Below, in pieces: positions 46,957-55,501 of a DNA stretch of 64,000 nucleotides. Each line of letters begins with the position of its first letter. The stretch's first letter is position 1. Source of the stretch: Paenibacillus sp. BJ-4 (GTDB lineage Bacteria > Bacillota > Bacilli > Paenibacillales > Paenibacillaceae); the NCBI RefSeq assembly GCF_020404765.1, contig NZ_JAIVEM010000027.1, positions 62,001 through 126,000 of the forward strand, in the 5' to 3' direction. The position numbers were made by a program, and so were the translations under genes. Below the pieces are notes generated by a model. That model made no database searches, was not told the origin of the DNA, and saw nothing but the letters and a program-made list of their open reading frames with translations.

Positions 46957-47958
46957 TTAAAAGGTAAGAATCACTTTGCCCTGGGAATGACCCGCCGACA
47001 CTTTAATCAATGCACTTTCAATGTCATCAAATTTATACGTTGAATCAATTGAGGGCTTGATACCTTCTTTTTCTACAAGGATTGTGATTTCTTGCAATTG
47101 ACTCCCGCTGGAATGCACAAATAAAAAGCGATATTCTTTTTGATTCTTACGCGCTAAGGAATCCAGGCGAGCACCCACGAGACCAAACAATGCTCTTTTC
47201 CACATCGGAAGTTTACTGTCCACTGCAAAACGATAATTGGGTCCCGCTTTCAAAGAAACTAATTTTCCATGTGGTTTCAAAATGCTCAGTTCAGCTTTGA
47301 TCTCATCGGCACCTAAGGTGTCGATGACATAATCGATATCGAACAGGATGTCCAGATAATTCTCTGTCTTATAATTGATGAACTGATCTGCTCCGATCGA
47401 CAGTGTACGTGATCGGCCTCTTTCGCTGCCACTTGTAATAACCGTTAATCCCATGGACTTGGCAATGGGAATGGCCATCGCACCGAATCCTCCGGTTCCT
47501 CCAGGAATGAACAGCTTTTTATTCGGCTCGGCTCCAAGTACATCATGCAATGCTTGATACGCAGTCAATGCAGTAAGGGGTACCGCAGCAGCTTCAATAA
47601 AAGATAAATTCTCAGGCATTATGGATAAAGCATCTTCATGGACAGCCGCATATTCAGCAAAAGCACCAATTTTATTCAGCGGCAACCTTGTATAAACAGA
47701 ATCTCCCACTTTAAAATTCAAAACTTCATCACCGACTGCTTCAATCACACCAGATAGCTCATTCCCTAAAGTTAAAGGTAACTTATAGTCGGCAATCATC
47801 CGAACGCTGCCGTTCATATTCATAATATCCAGTGGATTTACACCCGCTGCTTTTACTTTGACAAGGACCTCACGACTATGGATCTGTGGTATATCGACAT
47901 TATTTATTTCCACTTGGATTTCTTTGGAGTATTTCTGTATTTGGGCTGCTCTCATCAT
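46957..47958 (-). CDS. NADP-dependent MDR-family oxidoreductase (quinone/enone reductase type)
   Basis: 333 residues. The GroES-like N-terminus (VLVKVKAAGVNPLDI, LTLGNELSGVIEAVG) and Rossmann part (LFIPGGTGGFGAMAIPIAKSMG) match zinc-free medium-chain dehydrogenases such as quinone oxidoreductase. The product would reduce activated double bonds or quinones with NADPH. It follows an OYE gene on the same strand and precedes a TetR gene, forming a cluster of reductases for reactive carbonyls. Confidence 0.9.
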   Translation of the reverse strand: MMRAAQIQKYSKEIQVEINNVDIPQIHSREVLVKVKAAGVNPLDIMNMNGSVRMIADYKLPLTLGNELSGVIEAVGDEVLNFKVGDSVYTRLPLNKIGAFAEYAAVHEDALSIMPENLSFIEAAAVPLTALTAYQALHDVLGAEPNKKLFIPGGTGGFGAMAIPIAKSMGLTVITSGSERGRSRTLSIGADQFINYKTENYLDILFDIDYVIDTLGADEIKAELSILKPHGKLVSLKAGPNYRFAVDSKLPMWKRALFGLVGARLDSLARKNQKEYRFLFVHSSGSQLQEITILVEKEGIKPSIDSTYKFDDIESALIKVSAGHSQGKVILTF

Positions 47959-48049
47959 TCATCTTCTTCCTTTGCTAATAGACTATAAACATGGCGTACA
48001 ATGTTCAGTTGTACGCCACGTTTCATGCTTTATGCTAGTGTATCTCCTT

Positions 48050-49120
48050 TTACAACTTTTGTTCTTTCAACGTTGGATAATCTGTATAACCTTTGCTCCC
48101 CAAACCAAAGAATGTTGTGGGATCTGCTTCATTTAGTGGCGCCCCTTTTTGAAGTCGTTCAACTAAATCCGGATTGGCTAAAGACCATACCCCTACAGGT
48201 ACCACATCAGCGAGACCATGATCTATATCCACAGTGAGATCCTCCAGAGCTCTTCCAGCCCGATTGACCAACAATGGATTCTGCCAGATTTCGCGAATGT
48301 CTTGGAGCAGCGGTTCATTACCAAGATGCATGACGTGAAGGTAAGCTAGATCCAAATCAGCTAATTCCTTTACAAGATAACGATAAAGTTCAGGACCTTG
48401 TTCACCATCCTGAATTCCACCAAGAGGTGTCCCTGGTGAAATACGGAAGCCTGTTCGTTCTGCTCCAATTTCTTCGACGATGGCCTTTGTGACCTCGATC
48501 GCGAAGCGAACACGATTTTGTATAGATCCTCCATACTCATCTGTACGTGTATTCGAATTTTCTCCGAAAAATTGATTAATCAGATATCCATTGGCTCCAT
48601 GAATTTCGACGCCATCCGCACCTGCTTTAATCGCCGCTGCTGCTGCTTTTCGGTAATCGACGATGGTCATTTGAATATCCTCTTTACTCAATTCCCGCGG
48701 AACGGGGATATCCTGCATCCCAGTAGCCGTGAACATTTCTACACCAGGTGCGATGGCAGAGGGCGCAACAGGTTGACGATGGTGGGGGGTATTGTCTGGA
48801 TGTGACATGCGACCCGCATGCATTAATTGGATGTATACATATCCACCAGCTTCATGCACAGCATCCGTAACCTTTTTCCATCCTTCAATATGCTTATCGG
48901 TATAAATGCCAGGTGACCACAAGTAACCTTGTCCATCATCAGAAGGTTGTGTACCTTCCGTAATTAGGAGTCCCATGGTTGCACGCTGAGCATAATAAAG
49001 TGCAGCTTGCTCCCCCGGTGTACCATCTTCTTGTGCTCGACTGCGTGTCATGGGGGCCATCGCTAGTCGATGGGACAATTCCATGTTGCCAATTTTCGTT
49101 TTACTCCATACCTTTTCCAA
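48050..49120 (-). CDS. Old Yellow Enzyme family alkene reductase (NADH:flavin oxidoreductase)
   Basis: 356 residues. FMN-barrel motifs are present: HRLAMAPMTRSRA, YIQLMHAGRMSH, the loop GADGVEIHGANGYLINQFF with the substrate-binding HxxN, and NTRTDEYGGS. It reduces activated alkenes with NAD(P)H. A GGAAAAGG site precedes the ATG. Next to it are an SDR and an MDR reductase on the same strand, all probably controlled by the flanking TetR regulators. Confidence 0.93.
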   Translation of the reverse strand: MEKVWSKTKIGNMELSHRLAMAPMTRSRAQEDGTPGEQAALYYAQRATMGLLITEGTQPSDDGQGYLWSPGIYTDKHIEGWKKVTDAVHEAGGYVYIQLMHAGRMSHPDNTPHHRQPVAPSAIAPGVEMFTATGMQDIPVPRELSKEDIQMTIVDYRKAAAAAIKAGADGVEIHGANGYLINQFFGENSNTRTDEYGGSIQNRVRFAIEVTKAIVEEIGAERTGFRISPGTPLGGIQDGEQGPELYRYLVKELADLDLAYLHVMHLGNEPLLQDIREIWQNPLLVNRAGRALEDLTVDIDHGLADVVPVGVWSLANPDLVERLQKGAPLNEADPTTFFGLGSKGYTDYPTLKEQKL

Positions 49121-49159
49121 TTAAATACACTCCTCTTCAAATAATATTTAACAAATGTA

Positions 49160-49921
49160 TTAGTTCAATTCTGAAATGATTGGGTAGATTGAACCTCTCA
49201 GATGGAAATCATAGTTCTGATCTACAATCCCTACTACCACCTCGTTACGATCATACAGATCGATCATGAAGCCCGCCATTTCTTTAGCTGTATGGTACTT
49301 GGGCATATTTGCCTTGTAATCAAAATCTTCAGTATCTATTGATTTTTTCACAAATTCCGTTTCCGTTATCGCTGGTGCCAGGATCTTCGCTTTTAGTTTT
49401 GCACCTTTCAGTTCCAGTTCTTTAGCAAGCCCTTCCGTGAAGGCACTAACGTAGTATTTCGATGCAGAATAAGCAACACTACCAACAGCGATTGCATATC
49501 CAAGCGCTGAAGATACGTTAATTAATTGAGTGCCTTCGACATCTGCGTAATCTCCCACATACAGTGTAGAAAGGATGGTCAAGGATTCAATGTTAACACG
49601 CAGCATCGTCTCCACTTTATCCAAATTCTGATTAGCAATGAAGGAGCTGTCTCCAAGCCCAGCATTATTAATCCAAGTCTCGATTTGATATTCCTTCAAA
49701 TCGTTATACAGTGCGTACGCTTCTGCTGTAACAGACAGGTCACTTGTATGAACGATAACATTTATTTTAGGATCAATACTCTGAATAGTGGATTTAAGCT
49801 CTTCCAATTTATCCAATCTTCTCGCTACCAAAATCAAGTTCTTACCTCGTGCTGCAAATGCCAATGCCGTCTCATATCCAATTCCGGAACTTGCTCCTGT
49901 AATCACTGTGTATTTCACCAT
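49160..49921 (-). CDS. short-chain dehydrogenase/reductase (SDR family)
   Basis: About 253 residues from the ATG at 49921, chosen because AAGGAGAGA precedes it; the frame itself opens at 49963. The cofactor motif is TGASSGIGYETALAF, followed by INNAGLG and the active site VAYSASKYYVSAF with YxxxK. It is the intact counterpart of the truncated SDR at 45866. A TetR-type operator lies directly upstream. Confidence 0.92.
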   Translation of the reverse strand: MVKYTVITGASSGIGYETALAFAARGKNLILVARRLDKLEELKSTIQSIDPKINVIVHTSDLSVTAEAYALYNDLKEYQIETWINNAGLGDSSFIANQNLDKVETMLRVNIESLTILSTLYVGDYADVEGTQLINVSSALGYAIAVGSVAYSASKYYVSAFTEGLAKELELKGAKLKAKILAPAITETEFVKKSIDTEDFDYKANMPKYHTAKEMAGFMIDLYDRNEVVVGIVDQNYDFHLRGSIYPIISELN

Positions 49922-49973
49922 ATTCTCTCCTTCTGTCCTGCAGATTAATGTATATAAGATCATGAAACTTATT

Positions 49974-50050
49974 TAGAACGATCGTTCTATATTGTGCAAA
50001 AAAACTGTTAGATCTAACTTGCTGTTATGATATCAGTTCTAGAACGAACA
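49974..50050. promoter_or_regulatory. TetR-type operators upstream of the SDR
   Basis: A perfect 16-bp palindrome TAGAACGATCGTTCTA lies at 49974-49989, and a second related site (GTTCTAGAACGAAC) near 50035-50049. They lie between the SDR start and the TetR gene at 50203, whose product is the likely ligand-controlled binder. Confidence 0.65.
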
Positions 50051-50202
50051 GTAAAGAATTATTTTTATCACTATCCTTTTAATTTGAGAACAACGTCTCT
50101 TGATTTCTTGAAGTGATACAAGTTCTTTGTTAAATTAGATGGGTAAGAACTTGTATCATGAAAACAGCCAGTCCTTATTAAGGTGAGTTGTTGTAATCCA
50201 TT

Positions 50203-50784
50203 TTATTCTAAAACAAATAGTGTCATATCAATAATATTCATTAATTTTTGTTGATCTGTTGAGGTCTTAATTAAAGTACGCAGTCCTAACCAAGCATTCA
50301 TTAAATAATGAGAAATAACTACCGGGTCAAGATCAAGCTTGATCTCACCAGTTTGTTGCCCTTCCAGAATAAGGCTGGTCAAGAATTCCTCCGTTCGGGT
50401 ATAGCTCTCGCTAACCAAGGATGAAACTTCGGAATCCAATACACCCAGTTCCACGCCTGAATTGACGATAAAACACCCTCGTGGTTCTCCTTCGTGTCTT
50501 ACAGTCGACATAAACATCTCACGGATTACTTGTTTGGTTGATTTTTGTTTTTCTATAAGGTATTTCATTTTGCTGGTCTGCTTCGTTTCATATCGTTCTA
50601 GAGCTTTCATAAACAAGGCATGCTTATCACCAAAGGTATCATATATACTTTTTCGATGAATACCCATAGACTCAACCAAGTCTTGCATCGAAGTTTTCTC
50701 ATATCCTTGTGTCCAGAACAGATGCATTGCTTTATCTAATACTTCATTAACTTCGAACTCTTTGGATCTTGCCACCGTCATCAC
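50203..50784 (-). CDS. TetR/AcrR family transcriptional regulator (paralogue 2)
   Basis: 193 residues with HTH HLFWTQGYEKTSMQDLVESMGIHRKSIYDTFGDKHALF and the C-terminal EPRGCFIVNSGVELGVL. It is a clear paralogue of the regulator at 46328. The start is uncertain by a few codons (GAGGTG lies on top of the first ATG; a GTG four codons on has better spacing). It lies upstream of the SDR-OYE-MDR cluster on the same strand and probably represses it. Confidence 0.9.
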   Translation of the reverse strand: MMTVARSKEFEVNEVLDKAMHLFWTQGYEKTSMQDLVESMGIHRKSIYDTFGDKHALFMKALERYETKQTSKMKYLIEKQKSTKQVIREMFMSTVRHEGEPRGCFIVNSGVELGVLDSEVSSLVSESYTRTEEFLTSLILEGQQTGEIKLDLDPVVISHYLMNAWLGLRTLIKTSTDQQKLMNIIDMTLFVLE

Positions 50785-51313
50785 CTCGAATAATCATTAT
50801 ACATTTTAGTGATTGTTCGGCAAACTGGAAATAATAAAATGAATACAATCAAGTCACTTAGCGTTTGATTTTACTCTGCGTGAATTTTTAAAGCCATATG
50901 GCATGTTTGCAGCTAATCAGGCATGCAGCCTTTTTTCCAGAGTATCCAAGGTCATTGACCGCATCCAGGATATCAGCTCAAAAGGATATCGCTTTTCTTA
51001 GCGTGCGTTTCACACAGTTACTCATTTGCTGAATGAGCTTGTGTAAAGCCATGATTTTATTAAGCTATCATGCCCAATAGTTGAATAGCGGCAGATCTTT
51101 TAATGTGATTCCGCCGCTAACACAGGCTAAAAGAATCGGCGATATAGTTCTCTCCGTCGTTCTCCGCGTAGTTGAGCATAGATTTAAGATAAATTAATTC
51201 TAGTTTGCTTCAACTAAGAGGTTTTAGACTGAGGCTATTTAACTAAAGTTTCCCGTTAGCTTAATGAAACAACGTCAGCCTAATACTTTATTTTCTTTGG
51301 ACATCAGGAACAG
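50785..51313. other. 600-bp gap without a supported gene
   Basis: Mostly non-coding and mildly AT-rich. A 43-codon open frame on the plus strand (about 50872-51000, FTLREFLKPYGMFAANQACS then LFSRVSKVIDRIQDISSKG) has no start codon or ribosome-binding site and ends early, so it looks like a decayed gene. One copy of the CCCGTTAGCTTAA motif lies at 51252. Confidence 0.4.
51252..51264 (+). repeat. CCCGTTAGCTTAA motif, copy 1
   Basis: One of three exact copies within 2.2 kb (also 52652 and 53395), all in the same orientation in intergenic or broken DNA. It lies about 120 bp downstream of the gene at 51385. Confidence 0.6.
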
Positions 51314-51338
51314 AAAAAAGGACGTATCACCGTCCTTT
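51314..51338 (-). terminator. terminator after the orphan gene at 51385
   Basis: On the minus strand AAAGGACG...CGTCCTTT forms a hairpin followed by T. It lies 45 bp after the gene stop. Confidence 0.7.
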
Positions 51339-51384
51339 GTCTATCGGAATAATTTATGGCGCTCCCAAGATAATTTAAGCTTTC

Positions 51385-52404
51385 TTATTGCTCAAACAAT
51401 CGAAGTACCGTTGCAGACATCTTTTGCTGAATTTCTTTTTTTCTTTTTTCGAATGGTTCTCTCTCAGGGAGTAACGTAATTTTCTCACGTTCTTGATCAA
51501 ATTTAGGGTCATCTGAGATTAACGATAACCGTATTTCATCAAAAATAGAAATATCATAATATTTTTCGTTCCCAAATAAAAAAAATAGATCTTCTTGAAT
51601 AATTCTCTTTTTTAAATCGGAATAATGCTCGAATATTTCAGGATTTAACCACCAATCTTCTGATGAAACGATCACTCTTTCAATGTAATTTAAAATATTG
51701 ATATCCGAGCTAAAAATATAATCCAAAAAAGAGGCGAAATATTCTAAATATTTATAATCAAACATAACCAAAAAATCTGTACAATCTTTATACGGTATAT
51801 TAATAACAAATAATTCAAACTCTTCATTGCCTAAACGGTACATATACTTTGTGTTTATCGCAATAGGCACTTGGAAGCTTAACTTTTTATAATAGATACC
51901 TATATTGGAGATTTGAATTGTATTAACTGAAAATGGATCTTTTACTTCTAGTTTAATTTTATCTATTTGCATTAAATCAGATAAACGCGTTTGAAGATTT
52001 TCCAGTCTAGAAAGCATACTGCAATTTTTATGCATAGCGTTCATTACTACATTTTCATAGGTATTTATTAGTTTTTCCAAAACGCGTGTTTGAGCAATCA
52101 AATATGCACTACTAATTGAGTAATTGTAACTAATTGATCTATAAAGTTGAGTCACGATGTCCATATATGTTTGTATTGAATGGCTATCTAATTCATGAAA
52201 TAACTTTGTATCATGATTCCCGCAAAAACCCATGAAAGTAGAAGCATCTTTATATCCGATATCTCCAATGTAATATTTCTTATCAGGGTAATTCCTTTCA
52301 GATTTTGGAGTCAGTAATATTCCATTCTTTGCAATTTCACGCAACGAAATAGCTTGAGAAATTGAATGTGATGAAATAGCAAAAGCATTGCAACCTGCGT
52401 GCAT
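51385..52404 (-). CDS. hypothetical protein with N-terminal Cys/His motif (frame continues upstream)
   Basis: 339 residues from the first ATG in frame. The start reads MHAGCNAFAISSHSISQAIS, and the frame stays open upstream for another 30 codons (VDPGIEFDTSVNNEILNK then LKSKHSKC), so the ATG at 52404 is probably internal. The full N-terminus has a C-M-H-x-x-C...SHSIS pattern like a small zinc site. Upstream an ATG at 52504 leads into nine A in a row and then a stop in the wrong frame, which suggests a one-base slip. The rest is a helical and mixed region with a very charged C-terminus (PEREPFEKRKKEIQQKM). I do not recognise the family. The gene is AT-rich relative to the flanking chromosome and may be acquired. 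Confidence 0.6.
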   Translation of the reverse strand: MHAGCNAFAISSHSISQAISLREIAKNGILLTPKSERNYPDKKYYIGDIGYKDASTFMGFCGNHDTKLFHELDSHSIQTYMDIVTQLYRSISYNYSISSAYLIAQTRVLEKLINTYENVVMNAMHKNCSMLSRLENLQTRLSDLMQIDKIKLEVKDPFSVNTIQISNIGIYYKKLSFQVPIAINTKYMYRLGNEEFELFVINIPYKDCTDFLVMFDYKYLEYFASFLDYIFSSDINILNYIERVIVSSEDWWLNPEIFEHYSDLKKRIIQEDLFFLFGNEKYYDISIFDEIRLSLISDDPKFDQEREKITLLPEREPFEKRKKEIQQKMSATVLRLFEQ

Positions 52405-52651
52405 GCATTTACTATGCTTACTCTTAAGTTTGTTAAGAATTTCATTATTTACGGAAGTATCAAACTCGATTCCTGGGTCAACCTTTTTGTTTTTTTTTCG
52501 TCATGGTACGCCTTATCCCTTTTAGTTGACTTAATGATATATTTATAAGATCCAATATTAAGCATCACCCTAATTATAGAGGGTATGATATTTATACCAC
52601 TTAAATATAATTTTACATAATCTTGAGTATACGTATATGAGTGCTATCCTG

Positions 52652-52664
52652 CCCGTTAGCTTAA
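52652..52664 (+). repeat. CCCGTTAGCTTAA motif, copy 2
   Basis: Exact copy, directly followed by a GGAGCAG...CTGCTCC hairpin. Confidence 0.6.
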
Positions 52665-52670
52665 CAAAAA

Positions 52671-52702
52671 GGAGCAGCGCTGCCGACTGGCATGACTGCT
52701 CC
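52671..52702. terminator. hairpin next to motif copy 2
   Basis: GGAGCAG and CTGCTCC with an inner TGCC/GGCA stem. A short T-rich tail follows on the plus strand. No gene clearly ends here. Confidence 0.45.
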
Positions 52703-52907
52703 TTCGGTGTTTTGATCTAACGTTTTTGTAGTAATTTATAGCATTGATTTCGATTGGGTATTAAATCCTTCGGAGTGCTAACTTTTAGACACTTCATAGA
52801 GAACAATAGCAGGTTTAGCAATACTGAACCAGCATTGCTTGTTTTTAAAAATGTTTGTTGTGCTCATTAACTATTCAAACACAAAAACCCCCGATTGACT
52901 GTCTGTC

Positions 52908-53332
52908 TTATTTTCTTATTAAAACTGTCAAATCCCCTTCAAACACTACCTCCTCTTTCTCATTAAAAGTTGTTAGTAAAACAGTTACTAATCCTGATTC
53001 ATTTCGTTTCTCCTTCAGTTCAGTGACCTTCACAAGTGTATACAACTCGTTTCCTGGATATACAGGCTTTATAAATCTGATATTGTTCATAGCAGTCCCT
53101 GCAATGACCTCATCTCCATAATTACCTGTCTCACCCAAAGTTTAAACGAAACTGCTAGAGTTTGAATTCCTGACGCTATGATTCCATTAAATCTCCCCTG
53201 TTTCGCTTTGTCCTCATTTAAGTGCATATATTGTGGATCAAATTCAGACGCAAATCTGGTGATATCCTCCTTGGACAATTTCAATGACTTGGTTTTGAAT
53301 TCTTGTCCAATATAAAATTCTTCAAACCGCAT
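52908..53332 (-). pseudogene. MaoC-like hotdog dehydratase, frameshifted
   Basis: The N-terminal part (MRFEEFYIGQEFKTKSLKLS ... QYMHLNEDKAKQGRFNGIIASG) is a MaoC-like acyl dehydratase. At SFKLWV it changes to another frame, which continues ETGNYGDEVIAGTAMNNIRF ... VVFEGDLTVLIRK to a normal end. A one-base change near 53131-53140 would restore a protein of about 140 residues. Members hydrate enoyl-CoA; this copy is either broken or carries a sequencing error. Confidence 0.8.
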
Positions 53333-53394
53333 TTATTACACCTTCTTGTTTTCATATTTTCTATGCCCTAGTGTATCATTTATTAAACTAACCT

Positions 53395-53407
53395 CCCGTT
53401 AGCTTAA
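53395..53407 (+). repeat. CCCGTTAGCTTAA motif, copy 3
   Basis: Exact copy. On the minus strand it supplies the last codons and stop of the truncated XRE gene. Confidence 0.6.
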
Positions 53408-53539
53408 TGACGGCTTATATTTATCTTTTTCTAATTCACTCAATGTTCCTTGCGATATACCAATAATCTGTGAGAATTCAATTTGATTGAGCTTATTTAT
53501 TTTCCGAATACCCTTTAATTTTTCGCCTATAGTCTTCAT
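53399..53539 (-). pseudogene. XRE-family HTH protein, truncated at 46 residues
   Basis: MKTIGEKLKGIRKINKLNQI followed by EFSQIIGISQGTLSELEKDK is a normal XRE helix-turn-helix start with a GGTGGAA-type ribosome-binding site. It ends YKPSLS at a stop inside the repeat motif, just where the fourth and fifth helices should follow. It is either a remnant or a very short HTH protein. Confidence 0.6.
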
Positions 53540-53566
53540 TGTTCCACCTACTTATCTATAGAAATA

Positions 53567-53607
53567 CAAACAGTCCCGATGTAGAAACCTTTCATCGGGA
53601 CTGTTTG
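53567..53607. terminator. strong hairpin upstream of the truncated XRE gene
   Basis: CAAACAGTCCCGATG and CATCGGGACTGTTTG form a perfect 15-bp stem with an 11-base loop. The T-rich tail is poor. It may be a terminator of a lost gene. Confidence 0.55.
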
Positions 53608-53828
53608 AGTTAAGGTACCATATTTTCTTGTAGGTAATCTTTAATCATGAGTAAATGTTACATTTGCAATAGCGAAAAAGTCATAAAAGCCACTTCACAA
53701 CTTTAATGTCACTGGACAATTAGTTACCCAACGTTTTATCTTAATTATAATTGAAGTAATTTCTATTTAGCAAATCCTCTTTTCGAAGCATCATTATTTA
53801 TTATTTCATCATCATATAAAGTAGAAAA

Positions 53829-53863
53829 ACCTTGATTCATCAGTGTTTCTGACGAATCAAGGT
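53829..53863. terminator. hairpin left of the transposon end
   Basis: ACCTTGATTC and GAATCAAGGT pair with an inner TCAG/CTGA stem. It lies 80 bp before the proposed transposon end. Confidence 0.5.
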
Positions 53864-53949
53864 CCTCGCTCTGTCTCAAACATGTATTGCAAAAAATCTC
53901 ATTTATTAATTACATTTGTCTCAACTATAATGGTTACTCACTGTGCGGT

Positions 53950-54075
53950 GTCATAATTAGTGAGAATATCACCAAAAAAATACCTTATAGATCAAGTCTG
54001 TTTTTCATAATTAGTGAGAAAATTATCGTTATCCAACTCATGCAAGTCACAATTATCATAATTAATGAGAATATC
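53950..54075 (+). repeat. three TnsB-binding-site-like repeats at the transposon left end
   Basis: The core CATAATTARTGAGAA occurs at 53952, 54006 and 54057, all in one orientation and spaced 54 and 51 bp. The first copy begins about 8-10 bp inside the TGT terminus. This mirrors Tn7, where 22-bp TnsB sites lie in tandem from 8 bp inside the end. Confidence 0.75.
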
Positions 54076-54574
54076 CTCAATACTGTAATGTATAAGTATA
54101 CATTCACTTGTATAGGCTTCATATTATCTTTATTAGCACTAAAAACATCAAAAAGAATTGCCATTGACAAACTTTTTCAATGTTTAATTTCAACTTAAAA
54201 TAGGGACAATATTATCATGGTTTTAGAGTTGCTTTCTTAAAAAATATGAATTTAGAAAAATCATTTTGGGCGGGGCTTTGCCATGACAGAGCGTTATTTT
54301 CTAAAAAATGTTGCAAACGCCCTAACTGCAATAGATGATGCTATAATGCATTTCCACCAGTAAAACCACTCTGTAGCACTAAATGCATCGAAACCGGGAT
54401 GAAGGATTTTTTTCTGATTCCACAAAATAATATCGGAATACTTGTCCGTGAATCTTTCGGGTAGTAGTTATCTTTAAAAAAATCAATGCATTAAGAAAAA
54501 TTTAGTTTTTTAAAATCACAACTACTAAGTTAACTGTAAATAATCTTTCAATTCTGATATCCAAAATAACAAAA
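54076..54574. other. AT-rich gap between transposon end and HNH gene
   Basis: About 500 bp with no supported gene; a hairpin serving the HNH gene lies at its right edge. I see no RNA gene or further copy of the repeat here. Confidence 0.4.
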
Positions 54575-54595
54575 GGCCGACATGAACTGTCGCCC
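54575..54595 (-). terminator. terminator after the HNH gene
   Basis: On the minus strand GGCGACA...TGTCGGCC forms a stem followed by TTTTGTTATTTT. It lies 50 bp after the HNH stop. Confidence 0.75.
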
Positions 54596-54646
54596 TCTAA
54601 TTAAGCCGTATTTACATTTCAAAATTTTTAGAATATGATAAGTTCC

Positions 54647-55489
54647 TCAATCAATTAGGTAAATTCCTTCATTACAAAACCAATCATCTGCTGCTAAACA
54701 TTCGTACAAAGACTTCTTCCAATTATTATTATAAAACGAAGAGTAATCTTCTACAAAATCCTCCAGATACCTCTTTACAGTTTCTGGGCCAGCATCTTTA
54801 TGTAATTTACATAAACGATACTTTTTTTCGGACAGTTCTAGGGCCGCCCTTAAACTAAATAACTTGCCCAGTTCAAAAAATGCAAAATGATTCTTAACTC
54901 GTTTAATCATAACTTCGTCCCAATTTTCAGGTTCAACAACGTAGTAATTTACAAAAATCCCCGAGTCTCTATTAATTCTAGAGTACAACCATCTCTCCGT
55001 CTGTATATCATCATAATAAGGATGTATTGGCTCATCGTAGCTCGAGAGCGCAATTTTTGCACTCTTCTTTTTATTGCACTTGTTACACGATGGCACTAAA
55101 TTAATTGGCGTAACTACTAAAGTAGGATAATTTTTCTTTGGTAATACATGATCTAATGTCTCGACTTCTCTTTCGCCACATGATGGACAAATCCCCTGTT
55201 TTGGGGCTTGAAAGATAGTATCATAATAAGACCGTCCCGTACCTCCGACCATTCTGTAATCATATATTTTTATCATATCGCTTTTATTTACAGCATTATT
55301 TACGGTGTCTTTTTTAGGAAATGTATATAAAGAAGTCGTAGATGCTAATTCTTCATAAAGAGATTCGTCATTAATTACCTCCTGGGAACAGTCGGATAAT
55401 AATTTTTTTAGTGAATTATCTTGAACTGAGTCAATACATGCATTGAATACATCTACAACACCAAATTCTGGTTTTTCTAATTTATTCAA
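54647..55489 (-). CDS. HNH endonuclease (PtuB-like, Septu-type defence)
   Basis: 280 residues. A zinc-bound HNH core has Cys101-x2-Cys104, Asp113-His114 (LDHVLPKKNYP), Asn130 (TPINLVPSC) and Cys135-x2-Cys138. The N-terminal 95 residues are helical and the C-terminal 140 residues have no known domain. The gene starts 12 bp after the ATPase gene stop and ends at a terminator, so the two form one unit. ATPase followed by HNH nuclease is the order of PtuA-PtuB in Septu systems; no reverse transcriptase of a retron lies beside them. Confidence 0.8.
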   Translation of the reverse strand: MNKLEKPEFGVVDVFNACIDSVQDNSLKKLLSDCSQEVINDESLYEELASTTSLYTFPKKDTVNNAVNKSDMIKIYDYRMVGGTGRSYYDTIFQAPKQGICPSCGEREVETLDHVLPKKNYPTLVVTPINLVPSCNKCNKKKSAKIALSSYDEPIHPYYDDIQTERWLYSRINRDSGIFVNYYVVEPENWDEVMIKRVKNHFAFFELGKLFSLRAALELSEKKYRLCKLHKDAGPETVKRYLEDFVEDYSSFYNNNWKKSLYECLAADDWFCNEGIYLID

Positions 55490-55501
55490 TTTAGTTCTCC
55501 T

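Larger units (their letters stand above)
52405..52907. other. gap with frameshifted 5' end of the orphan gene and a repeat copy
   Basis: The first 100 bp are the upstream continuation of the orphan gene described above. The remaining 400 bp are AT-rich and hold one copy of the CCCGTTAGCTTAA motif and a hairpin. No other gene was found. Confidence 0.5.

Noticed and set aside
53898..53915. An inverted near-copy of the transposon end repeat (ATTAATAAATGAG-like) just outside the end
   Set aside because: It needs a three-base insertion to align and lies in very AT-rich DNA; not a convincing site.
53950..54075. CRISPR-like array
   Set aside because: Three copies of a short, partly degenerate repeat without regular spacers; it fits transposase sites better.
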